Below the pieces are notes generated by a model, which was not told where the DNA came from, ran no database searches, and saw only the letters and a program-made list of their open reading frames with translations. From a bacterium (GTDB lineage: Bacteria; Sumerlaeota; Sumerlaeia; MVZB01), in the NCBI GenBank assembly GCA_023480605.1, contig JAMCWS010000284.1:1-5205 (forward strand): a stretch of 5,205 bases of DNA. The letters run 5' to 3'. Positions within the stretch are counted from its first letter, which is position 1, and each line of letters begins with the position of its first letter. Shown here one piece after another: positions 1 to 5,205 of the stretch. Made by a program: the position numbers and the translations under genes.

Positions 1-889
1 CGTCGCCCAGGCGCCGGACGGCCTCCGTGGGATCGCGCCCGATGATCAGCAGGCGGGCGCCCGGCCTGCGCCGACGGACGGCGGGCCAGATTTGCCGGAC
101 AAAAAAAACCGCCGCGTCGACGTTGGGGGGGTAATCCATCGCGCCGGTGAAAGCGACCGTGTCGGGTTCCTCGCGCGCGGGGTCGGGGCGGAGCGCCGCG
201 CAATCCACCCCGTTGGGGAGAAGGCCCACTGGCCGCCCGGCGGCGAGCCGCGCCATCGCGTGGCGGTCGACCTCGGCGATGGCCATGATGCGGTCGAAGC
301 GGCGGAACAGGGCGCGTTCCATCCAGCGGATCTTGGCCCAGCCGAGTAGTTCGCGTGGCGCGCCGCCGCGTCGAAAGGCCCGCCAGTGGCGAAGCGAAAG
401 GCAGTCGCGCGCGATGAGGACCGACGGCGGACCGTGGCGGGCCGGCGCGCCGCCCCGGCGGCCGAAGTCTCGCGGCAGGTGCTGGGCGCCCAGGATGCTT
501 TCGGCCTGAACCACGTCCCACCCCCCGCGCGCCAGGCGCTCCGCCACGAGGGCCGCCAGTGTGGGCGAAAAGAACCGGTTGACCCACGGCCGCCCGGCAG
601 CCAGGCACGCCAGCGCCCGAGCCGCCCGTCCGCCCACCGGCGGCGCGGCCGTCTCGACGGCGATCCCGTGCCCCGCCAGTCGCCGCCGCCCTTCCTCGAA
701 CGCCTCGGTCAGGGCCTCGGTTTCCGGGCCGAGATCTCTACCCGTGGCCTCGGGCCGGCACGCCAAGAGCGTGTAATCCACACGCCGGGCCAGCACCCGC
801 AGGAAATGGTAAATCGACAGCCGGTTCCCGTCGTGGAGGGGATAGGGGAACACGTCGGAAACGACCAGGATTTTGAGGCGATCGGCCAT
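1..889 (-). CDS. GT-B fold glycosyltransferase (GT4-like), C-terminus cut by window edge
   Basis: This reading frame stays open on the minus strand from the ATG at 889 to the left edge, giving 296 residues. The protein transfers a sugar from an activated donor, probably onto a lipid-linked or polysaccharide acceptor on the cytoplasmic side of the membrane. The N-terminal Rossmann strand KILVVSDVFPYPLHDGNR (6-22) has the glycine-containing loop usual in GT4 enzymes. LLPNGVD (223-229) marks the inter-domain hinge. FTGAMDYPPNVDA (248-260) and IIGRDPT (282-288) start the donor-binding domain. The FTGxMDYxPNVDA block is typical of sugar transferases of PEP-CTERM/EpsH exopolysaccharide loci. Relatives are usually near 400 residues, so roughly 100 C-terminal residues lie outside the window. 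The only Shine-Dalgarno-like sequence is a weak AGG ten bases before the ATG. The gene is divergent from the sulfatase. Fold assignment is strong; acceptor and donor are unknown. Confidence 0.88.
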   Translation of the reverse strand, partial: MADRLKILVVSDVFPYPLHDGNRLSIYHFLRVLARRVDYTLLACRPEATGRDLGPETEALTEAFEEGRRRLAGHGIAVETAAPPVGGRAARALACLAAGRPWVNRFFSPTLAALVAERLARGGWDVVQAESILGAQHLPRDFGRRGGAPARHGPPSVLIARDCLSLRHWRAFRRGGAPRELLGWAKIRWMERALFRRFDRIMAIAEVDRHAMARLAAGRPVGLLPNGVDCAALRPDPAREEPDTVAFTGAMDYPPNVDAAVFFVRQIWPAVRRRRPGARLLIIGRDPTEAVRRLGD

Positions 890-998
890 CGATGCGATAC
901 CTGTCGCCGGCGGATCGATCGGGGCTTTTAGGCGCCGGCGGCCAAAGGATCATGACCATCAGGACACCAAGACACCCACAAAATCAATGCGAATCGAA

Positions 999-1008
999 TG
1001 CCCGGGCA
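999..1008. promoter_or_regulatory. 10-bp palindrome upstream of the sulfatase promoter
   Basis: TGCCCGGGCA is a perfect inverted repeat about 40 bases upstream of the -35 box of the sulfatase promoter. That is a position where an activator or repressor could bind. In GC-rich DNA a 10-bp palindrome can arise by chance, so the operator role is only a suggestion. Confidence 0.2.
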
Positions 1009-1049
1009 AGGCTGGATCGGTTCCGCCGCCCGTCACGGCCAGATAACCA

Positions 1050-1077
1050 TTGCCAGTCGCGACCGGCCGGCTATAAT
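1050..1077 (+). promoter_or_regulatory. Sigma70-type promoter for the sulfatase gene
   Basis: The -35 element TTGCCA (1050-1055) matches TTGACA at five of six positions. After a 16-bp spacer, the -10 element TATAAT (1072-1077) is a perfect match. Transcription would start near 1084, giving a leader of about 70 bases before the sulfatase ATG. A perfect TATAAT is rare in such GC-rich sequence, which makes chance less likely. The orientation suits the sulfatase and possibly the genes behind it. Confidence 0.7.
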
Positions 1078-1152
1078 CCGCTTGCTGATGAATGGAAGAA
1101 TCGGCAACCGAGGCTCCGGCGGATTACGGCCGCAGAAGGGGAAACATTTGCG

Positions 1153-2685
1153 ATGATGAAACGGCGCGATTTTATCAAGGTCACCGGAACCGGGCTGGCC
1201 ACGCTGAACCTGAGCTGCCAACTGGCCGGAACGCCGGGCGGGGGACGGCGGCCCAATATCGTTTTCGTTTTCGCCGACCAGTTGCGCGCCCAGGAGGTGG
1301 GCTGCTACGGCGGCCGCCAGGCGCCGACCCCGAACATCGACCGACTGGCGCGCGAAGGTGTCCGTTTCACGAACGCGATCAGTACTTATCCCGTTTGTTC
1401 GCCTTACCGCGCCATGCTGCTGACGGGACTCTACCCGATGCACAACGGCATGTATTTCAACGACCTGCCGATGAAGCCCGGTCTGACCGGTTTCGGCGAC
1501 GTCTGCCGCGGCGCCGGCTACCGCACCGCCTACATCGGCAAGTGGCACATCGACGGCCGCGGCCGCGAAGCCTACATCCCGCCGGAGCGGCGCCTGGGTT
1601 TCGAGCATTGGATGGTGTTGGAATGCACGCACGAGTATTTCAAGTCGCGCTATTACGCCGACGATTCGGACCAGGTGCGCGTCTGGGAGGGTTACGACGC
1701 CGTGGCGCAGACGCGCGCGGCGCAGGAATATATCCGCGCGCAGGCCGGGCAGGGGCCGTTTGCGTTGTTTCTATCCTGGGGGCCGCCGCACAGCCCATAC
1801 ATCGCCCCTCCATCATATATGGACCGGTTTTCGGCCGACCGAGTTCAACTGCGCCCCAACGCCACCGAGCGCGCCGTGGCCGACGACCTGTTCGCGCAAC
1901 AGCGGGTCCGGCTGCCCGAGAAGTATCTCCACTGGCGGCGCCTGATGCGCGACTTCCTCGAAAGCGACGCTGCCCTGCGCAAGGCTCTCGCCGGTTATCT
2001 GGCCGCCACCGCCGCGCTTGACGACTGCATCGGTGACCTGTTACGCACGCTGGAGGAGCAGGGGATTCTCGACGAGACGATTTTCGTCTTCACCTCCGAC
2101 CACGGCGACATGGTCGGCTCGCACCGCCTGTTCGAAAAAGAGTGGCCGCACGAGGAATCGATACTGATCCCCTTCGTGACGCGCTATCCCGCCCGCATCC
2201 CGGCCGGCACGGTGAGCGACGCCCTCCTGGCGCCCATTGACGTCATGCCGACCGTGCTGGCGCTGGCAGGCGTGCCCTGCCCGCGCGTCGACGGACTGGA
2301 CCAGAGCGACGCGGCGACCGGCCGGGGCGGCGGCGGGCGCGACGCCCTCCTGCTCATGCACCTGGCCACGGTCGGCAACGCCTGGTTCGCCAACGGGCTG
2401 GACGCCTGGCGCGGCATGCGCACCAAGACCCATACCTATGCCCGATTCGAGGACGGCACGCCATGGGTGTTTTATGACAACGAGGCCGACCCCTACCAGA
2501 TGCGCAACCTGGCAGCCGACCCGGCCAGCGAGGCGCTGCGCCGCCGACTCGACGCCCGGCTGGACGAACTCCTCAAGGAGGCCGACGATCCCCAGAACCA
2601 GCGCATCGTTCACGAATTGATTCTAAAAGCCAAGCCCGATTACCCGCTGGTGAGCGACCTTCAGGCGGCCAATCCCGGCCGCTGA
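1153..2685 (+). CDS. Tat-exported S1-family sulfatase (formylglycine-dependent)
   Basis: This 510-aa enzyme hydrolyses sulfate esters, most likely on a carbohydrate outside the cytoplasm. MMKRRDFIKVTGTGLATLNL (1-20) is a twin-arginine signal: KRRDFIK followed by a hydrophobic stretch. The catalytic motif is CSPYR (82-86), with Cys82 the residue converted to formylglycine. Metal-binding and active-site positions expected of the alkaline-phosphatase fold are present: FADQ (40-43), GKWH (129-132), PPHSPY (211-216) and TSDHGD (314-319), followed by Lys329. The first metal motif is D-Q rather than the commoner D-D. The length is normal for the family. I chose 1153 because the promoter and the AAGGGG ribosome site (1135-1140) lie upstream, and because the Tat motif then sits at the N-terminus. 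An adjacent ATG at 1156 is possible. Upstream in-frame starts would overlap the promoter. Maturation needs a formylglycine-generating enzyme or an AtsB-type radical SAM enzyme, and neither is in the window. The substrate cannot be deduced. Confidence 0.95.
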   Translation: MMKRRDFIKVTGTGLATLNLSCQLAGTPGGGRRPNIVFVFADQLRAQEVGCYGGRQAPTPNIDRLAREGVRFTNAISTYPVCSPYRAMLLTGLYPMHNGMYFNDLPMKPGLTGFGDVCRGAGYRTAYIGKWHIDGRGREAYIPPERRLGFEHWMVLECTHEYFKSRYYADDSDQVRVWEGYDAVAQTRAAQEYIRAQAGQGPFALFLSWGPPHSPYIAPPSYMDRFSADRVQLRPNATERAVADDLFAQQRVRLPEKYLHWRRLMRDFLESDAALRKALAGYLAATAALDDCIGDLLRTLEEQGILDETIFVFTSDHGDMVGSHRLFEKEWPHEESILIPFVTRYPARIPAGTVSDALLAPIDVMPTVLALAGVPCPRVDGLDQSDAATGRGGGGRDALLLMHLATVGNAWFANGLDAWRGMRTKTHTYARFEDGTPWVFYDNEADPYQMRNLAADPASEALRRRLDARLDELLKEADDPQNQRIVHELILKAKPDYPLVSDLQAANPGR

Positions 2686-2694
2686 GACGGCCGG
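2675..2694 (+). terminator. GC hairpin spanning the sulfatase stop codon
   Basis: CCGGCCG (2675-2681) and CGGCCGG (2688-2694) form a perfect 7-bp, all-GC stem. The 6-base loop contains the TGA stop of the sulfatase. No T-run follows, so this is not a classic intrinsic terminator. It could be a partial terminator, a pause site or an RNA-stabilising stem separating the sulfatase message from the next two genes. Confidence 0.35.
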
Positions 2695-2703
2695 AGGGCG
2701 GCG

Positions 2704-2731
2704 TTGACGCATTGGAGATAAACATTACGAT
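2704..2731 (+). promoter_or_regulatory. Possible second promoter ahead of the barrel protein gene
   Basis: TTGACG (2704-2709, five of six matches to TTGACA) is followed after 16 bp by TACGAT (2726-2731, four of six matches to TATAAT). The spacer length equals that of the strong promoter before the sulfatase. Transcription would begin near 2738 and leave a leader of about 43 bases. The surrounding bases (about 2711-2735) are clearly more AT-rich than the neighbouring genes. This would allow the barrel protein and dehydrogenase to be expressed independently of the sulfatase. Confidence 0.4.
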
Positions 2732-2766
2732 TTGATGCCGTTGCGCCGGGGTGGCGCCTTTAGGAT

Positions 2767-2774
2767 GGGAGGAG
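2767..2774 (+). promoter_or_regulatory. Strong ribosome binding site fixing the 2781 start
   Basis: GGGAGGAG lies six bases before the ATG at 2781. It decides against the in-frame GTG at 2751, which would place this site inside the coding sequence. Confidence 0.8.
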
Positions 2775-2780
2775 CACGGC

Positions 2781-3617
2781 ATGGAATGCATTCGAATCCA
2801 AAACTTGCGAATAAGCCGTTTCATCGTCGGGAGCAATCCGTTCAGCGGATTCTCTCACCAGGGATCCGCTCGCGATCTGGAAATGAAACGCTTCTTTACG
2901 GCCGACCGCATCAAGCAAACGCTGCGGCAGGCCGAGGAACTGGGGGTCACGGCCCTCGTCGCCCGGACCGACTACCACATTATGCGCCTCCTGCTCGAAT
3001 ACCGGGATGAAGGCGGCCGGATCGAGTGGCTGGCGCAGACCTGCCCGGAAGTGGGCAGCCACCAGGCCTGCGTCACGCGCGCCGCGTCAGGGGGGGCGAA
3101 GGCGTGCCACATCCACGGTGGCGTGATGGACTTCCTGCTGGCCCAGGGCCGGTTGGCGGAAATCCCGCCCGTCATCGAGGCGATCCGCGAGCGGGGGATG
3201 CTGGCGGGCATCGCGGGGCACAACCCCCAGGTTTTCGAGTGGGCCGAACGCCACCTGGACGTGGATTATTACTTGTGCAGCTATTATAATTCCGCCCACC
3301 GCGACAAGGCGGCGGAACACGTGTCGGGCACGGCGGAATGGTTTCTGGAAGAAGACCGGCGCATCATGGGCGAACTGATCCAAACGTTGTCGAAGCCCGT
3401 GATTCATTACAAAATTATGGCCGCCGGCCGCAACGATCCTCGCGAGGCCTTCGAGTTCGCCGCGCGCCACATGCGCGAGGACGATGCCGTCTGTGTCGGG
3501 CTTTATGCGAAAGAAAAGCCCGGCATGCTGAAGGAAGATGTAGATTTGCTGGAGGAAGCGCTGGCGGCGGCGCATCGCAAAAAGCGACGGAGTGCCGACC
3601 GATCGACCGATACGTGA
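2781..3617 (+). CDS. Unnamed TIM-barrel-like protein, possible sugar or glycan metabolism enzyme
   Basis: I cannot assign this 278-aa protein to a named family. No signal peptide or membrane segment is visible, so it should be cytoplasmic. Eight short hydrophobic strands recur at fairly even spacing: FIVGSN (14-19), ALVART (58-63), EWLAQT (82-87), ACHIHG (108-113), LAGIAG (141-146), YYLCSY (163-168), PVIHYK (206-211) and AVCVGL (236-241). Each is followed by a helix-like stretch, as expected of a (beta/alpha)8 barrel. Polar residues at strand ends would line an active site: Asn19, Arg62-Asp64, Gln86-Thr87, His110/His112, His147-Asn148, Cys166, Tyr168-Asn170, His209, Lys211 and Arg217-Asn218. 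Such conserved-looking patches suggest an enzyme rather than a structural protein. An aldo/keto-reductase-like or isomerase-like barrel is possible, but no diagnostic motif is clear. The last dozen residues (RKKRRSADRSTDT) look like a disordered basic tail. The gene ends 13 bases before the dehydrogenase, which suggests joint translation and a shared pathway. Confidence 0.85.
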   Translation: MECIRIQNLRISRFIVGSNPFSGFSHQGSARDLEMKRFFTADRIKQTLRQAEELGVTALVARTDYHIMRLLLEYRDEGGRIEWLAQTCPEVGSHQACVTRAASGGAKACHIHGGVMDFLLAQGRLAEIPPVIEAIRERGMLAGIAGHNPQVFEWAERHLDVDYYLCSYYNSAHRDKAAEHVSGTAEWFLEEDRRIMGELIQTLSKPVIHYKIMAAGRNDPREAFEFAARHMREDDAVCVGLYAKEKPGMLKEDVDLLEEALAAAHRKKRRSADRSTDT

Positions 3618-3622
3618 AAGGA
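3617..3622 (+). promoter_or_regulatory. Ribosome binding site of the dehydrogenase
   Basis: AAAGGA starts at the last base of the preceding TGA stop and lies eight bases before the ATG at 3631. It supports 3631 over the in-frame ATG at 3592, which would overlap the end of the barrel gene and add 13 residues before the nucleotide-binding strand. Confidence 0.65.
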
Positions 3623-3630
3623 CGACCAGA

Positions 3631-4776
3631 ATGAAACCCGTGGGTGTTGGCATCATCGGTTGCGGCGGGCGCGTGCGCGCCCTCCTGGGCAACATGCCGA
3701 AGTTGGGCGAACGAATCCGGATCGTGGCCGTGTGCGATCCCGACCGCGCGCGCGCCGAATCGCTCCTGCGCGATTATAAGGCCGAGGGACGGATTCACGA
3801 CGACCACCGCAAGTTGGCGCGCGACCCGGCCGTCGACTGGGTCATCATCGGCAGTTGGAACGCCCTGCACCGGGCGCACGCCGTCGCCGCGCTCGCCGCC
3901 GGCAAGGATGTCTATTGCGAGAAGCCGCTGGCCACCACGCTGCCCGACCTGCGAGCGATCAAGCGCGCCTGGGAAAAGTCGCCCCGCCTGTTCCATATCG
4001 GATTCGTGCTGCGCTACAGTTCCCACTACCGCAAGATCAAGGAACTCATCGACCAGGGCGCGATCGGCCAGATCATCAGCATGGAGTTCAACGAAGTCAT
4101 TTCGTTCGAACTGGGCGGTTACATCCACGGCGACTGGCGCCGGCTCGAAAAGCACTCGGGACCCTACCTGCTGGAGAAGTGCTGCCACGACATCGACCTG
4201 GCCCACTGGATGGTGGGCAGCCTGCCGCGCCGCGTGGCCAGCTTCGCCGGACTCGATTTTTTCGTCCCTGCCAACCGTGGCCAAGTCGAGCGCGTCGGCT
4301 CGACGCCCAACGGCCGCCCGGCGTTTTCGGTTTCGAAGCGCCACGTCGACCGCGATCCCTTCACGGCCGACAAGGACATCGTCGACAACCAGGTGGCGAT
4401 CCTGGAATTCCGCAACAACGTGCGCGCGACGTTCCACACCAACTGCTCGTCGGCGATGCCCGAACGCCGCATGTATATCTGCGGCACCGAAGGCACGCTG
4501 CGCGGCGATGTCGAAACCGGCCGGATCGAAGTACGCCGCATCGGTTACAACCTGGCGCCCGACCATTATGAAACCAAGGGCGTGGGCGGCCACTACGGCG
4601 GCGATCACGTGCTCGGAGCCAGCCTGGTCGAGTCGATGCTCCACGGCGCGCCGCCGCTGGCGTCGCTCGAAGAAGGCTTCAGGTCGGCCGTCACCTGCCT
4701 GGGGATCGAAAAGGCCCGTAAGAGCGGCCGCGTCGTCGACATGGAGCCCCTGTGGCGGCGGATGGGGGTCGAGTGA
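3631..4776 (+). CDS. Gfo/Idh/MocA-family NAD(P)-dependent oxidoreductase
   Basis: This 381-aa cytosolic enzyme should oxidise or reduce a hydroxyl/keto group on a sugar, inositol or related polyol. VGVGIIGCGGR (4-14) is the dinucleotide-binding strand and glycine loop of an N-terminal Rossmann domain. AVCDPDRAR (33-41) is the second strand that reads the cofactor ribose. EKPLA (97-101) carries the catalytic lysine, Lys98. LLEKCCHDIDLAHWM (180-194) supplies the conserved His186 and Asp189 of the catalytic domain. GGHYGGDH (319-326) is a further glycine/histidine motif near the C-terminus. Asp at position 36 after the second strand would favour NAD over NADP, but this is weak evidence. The length is typical and the gene is intact. 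It sits 13 bases behind the barrel gene and probably shares its transcript. The family has very broad substrate use, so the sugar cannot be named. The sulfatase upstream hints at a desulfated glycan monomer. Confidence 0.93.
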   Translation: MKPVGVGIIGCGGRVRALLGNMPKLGERIRIVAVCDPDRARAESLLRDYKAEGRIHDDHRKLARDPAVDWVIIGSWNALHRAHAVAALAAGKDVYCEKPLATTLPDLRAIKRAWEKSPRLFHIGFVLRYSSHYRKIKELIDQGAIGQIISMEFNEVISFELGGYIHGDWRRLEKHSGPYLLEKCCHDIDLAHWMVGSLPRRVASFAGLDFFVPANRGQVERVGSTPNGRPAFSVSKRHVDRDPFTADKDIVDNQVAILEFRNNVRATFHTNCSSAMPERRMYICGTEGTLRGDVETGRIEVRRIGYNLAPDHYETKGVGGHYGGDHVLGASLVESMLHGAPPLASLEEGFRSAVTCLGIEKARKSGRVVDMEPLWRRMGVE

Positions 4777-4777
4777 A

Positions 4778-5116
4778 TTACAACGCGTTGAGGTCGCGTT
4801 CGCCGGTGCGGATGCGGACGGCTTCCTCGACCGGGATGACGAAAATCTTGCCGTCGCCGATGTTGCCCGACTTGGCGCTGGCCATGATCGTTTCGAGGAT
4901 CCGCTCGACGCTGTCGTCTTCGACGACAATGTCCAGGGTGATCTTGGGCCGGAAGGCGATCTGGTATTCGGCGCCGCGATAGATCTCCATGTGACCGCGC
5001 TGGCGGCCGAATCCCTGGCATTGATAAGTCGTCATGCCGGTGATGCCCTGCTGCTGGAGGGCGTCGCGCACCAGTTCAAGGCGGTGCGGCTGGATAATGG
5101 CTCGGATGAGTTTCAT
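4778..5116 (-). CDS. glnB: P-II nitrogen regulatory protein (GlnB/GlnK family)
   Basis: This 112-aa protein has the exact length of enterobacterial GlnB and aligns with it by eye without gaps. It is a trimeric cytosolic sensor of 2-oxoglutarate, ATP and ADP that controls ammonium uptake and glutamine synthetase. The T-loop GFGRQRGHMEIYRGAEY (35-51) carries Gln39 and Tyr51, the residue uridylylated in proteobacteria. Lys58 (FRPK) and SGNIGDGKIFV (83-93) with Lys90 line the nucleotide site, and RIRTGE (101-106) supplies Arg101 and Arg103. AGGAG lies ten bases before the start, at 5127-5131. The stop is one base from the stop of the dehydrogenase on the other strand, so the two genes converge with no space for a terminator. 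No amt or glnA gene is visible, so GlnB and GlnK cannot be separated; the symbol is a family label. Confidence 0.95.
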   Translation of the reverse strand: MKLIRAIIQPHRLELVRDALQQQGITGMTTYQCQGFGRQRGHMEIYRGAEYQIAFRPKITLDIVVEDDSVERILETIMASAKSGNIGDGKIFVIPVEEAVRIRTGERDLNAL

Positions 5117-5169
5117 CGCTTCGTCGCTCCTGTATCTTCCAACCTTCTTCGGGTGTGCATCCCCATCTT
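5117..5169. other. P-II upstream leader
   Basis: This stretch between the P-II start and the hexamer array contains the P-II ribosome site (AGGAG on the minus strand, 5127-5131). I see no clear promoter in it. Any promoter would have to lie within or beyond the repeat. Confidence 0.5.
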
Positions 5170-5205
5170 CGTTATCGTTATCGTAATCGTTATCGTAATC
5201 GTGAT
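5170..5205. repeat. CGTNAT hexamer tandem repeat, six copies to the right edge
   Basis: Six back-to-back copies of CGTNAT run from 5170 to the last base: CGTTAT, CGTTAT, CGTAAT, CGTTAT, CGTAAT, CGTGAT. Only the fourth base varies. The array may continue beyond the window. It is much more AT-rich than its surroundings and lies about 55 bases upstream of the P-II start. Read on the minus strand the units contain TACGAT, which resembles a -10 element. It could be an intergenic microsatellite or, less likely, the end of a low-complexity coding sequence. Confidence 0.85.

Larger units (their letters stand above)
890..1152. other. Divergent intergenic region
   Basis: This 263-base gap separates the minus-strand glycosyltransferase from the plus-strand sulfatase. 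It holds the sulfatase promoter (1050-1077), a leader of about 70 bases, a 10-bp palindrome (999-1008) and a two-copy 8-bp direct repeat (963-978). I found no convincing promoter for the glycosyltransferase. No reading frame here has a credible start with a ribosome site and protein-like composition. Confidence 0.7.

Noticed and set aside
101..108. Run of eight A bases in the glycosyltransferase as a frameshift or slippage site
   Set aside because: The minus-strand frame reads as conserved-looking protein on both sides of the run, so there is no sign of a frameshift.
386..931. 181-residue plus-strand frame opposite the glycosyltransferase
   Set aside because: The minus-strand frame has clear glycosyltransferase motifs through this stretch, while the plus frame is low-complexity Arg/Pro sequence.
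892..1152. Upstream extension of the sulfatase to an ATG at 892
   Set aside because: It would bury the Tat signal after 87 residues and place the TATAAT promoter within the coding sequence.
1204..1218. Lipoprotein cleavage site at Cys22 of the sulfatase
   Set aside because: The preceding residues N-L-S do not fit a lipobox, which needs Leu, Val or Ile at -3. Cleavage as a lipoprotein is not supported.
1092..2021. 309-residue plus-strand frame within the sulfatase region
   Set aside because: It overlaps the catalytic part of the sulfatase in another frame and is rich in Arg, Pro and Ala, as GC-rich shadow frames are.
2751..2780. Upstream GTG start for the barrel protein
   Set aside because: It would put the strong GGGAGGAG ribosome site inside the gene. 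The ATG at 2781 has ideal spacing.
3597..3612. Two-copy GACCGATM direct repeat at the end of the barrel gene
   Set aside because: Only two short copies lie inside a basic, likely disordered tail. No function can be supported.
3415..4929. 504-residue open frame on the minus strand opposite the dehydrogenase
   Set aside because: It is antisense to a clearly conserved dehydrogenase, starts inside the P-II gene, and its composition has no recognisable domain. Long antisense frames are expected in GC-rich genes.

Overview
This is a GC-rich, gene-dense bacterial window with five protein genes: one cut by the left edge, four complete. No rRNA, tRNA, CRISPR array or transposase was seen. The window does not fix the taxonomy. 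A Tat-exported sulfatase, a Gfo/Idh/MocA dehydrogenase of the EKCCHD type, an unfamiliar TIM-barrel-like protein and an AT-rich hexamer repeat in GC-rich DNA would fit a Planctomycetes/Lentisphaerae/Hydrogenedentes-type or related uncultured lineage. That assignment is inference only.

Layout. Positions 1-889 (minus strand) hold the N-terminal three quarters of a GT-B glycosyltransferase resembling those of exopolysaccharide and PEP-CTERM/EpsH loci. Positions 890-1152 are a divergent intergenic region with a near-consensus sigma70 promoter facing right (TTGCCA, 16 bp, TATAAT). Positions 1153-2685 (plus) encode a Tat-signal sulfatase with an intact C-x-P-x-R formylglycine motif. A perfect 7-bp GC hairpin spans its stop codon, and a second, weaker promoter candidate follows. 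Positions 2781-3617 (plus) encode a 278-aa protein that I cannot name. Its hydrophobic strand pattern has eight repeats, as in a (beta/alpha)8 barrel. Thirteen bases later, 3631-4776 (plus) encodes a cytosolic Gfo/Idh/MocA NAD(P)-dependent dehydrogenase. Positions 4778-5116 (minus) encode a canonical 112-aa P-II signal protein, tail to tail with the dehydrogenase and one base away. Positions 5170-5205 are six copies of a CGTNAT hexamer running off the right edge.

How the genes may work together. The sulfatase would remove sulfate from an exported or external substrate, probably a glycan. The barrel protein and the dehydrogenase are tightly spaced and lack export signals, so they could process the resulting sugar in the cytoplasm. 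This is inferred from gene order; no substrate can be read from the sequence. The glycosyltransferase and the P-II gene point the other way and look like separate units. The most interesting item is the unnamed barrel protein and its coupling to the dehydrogenase.
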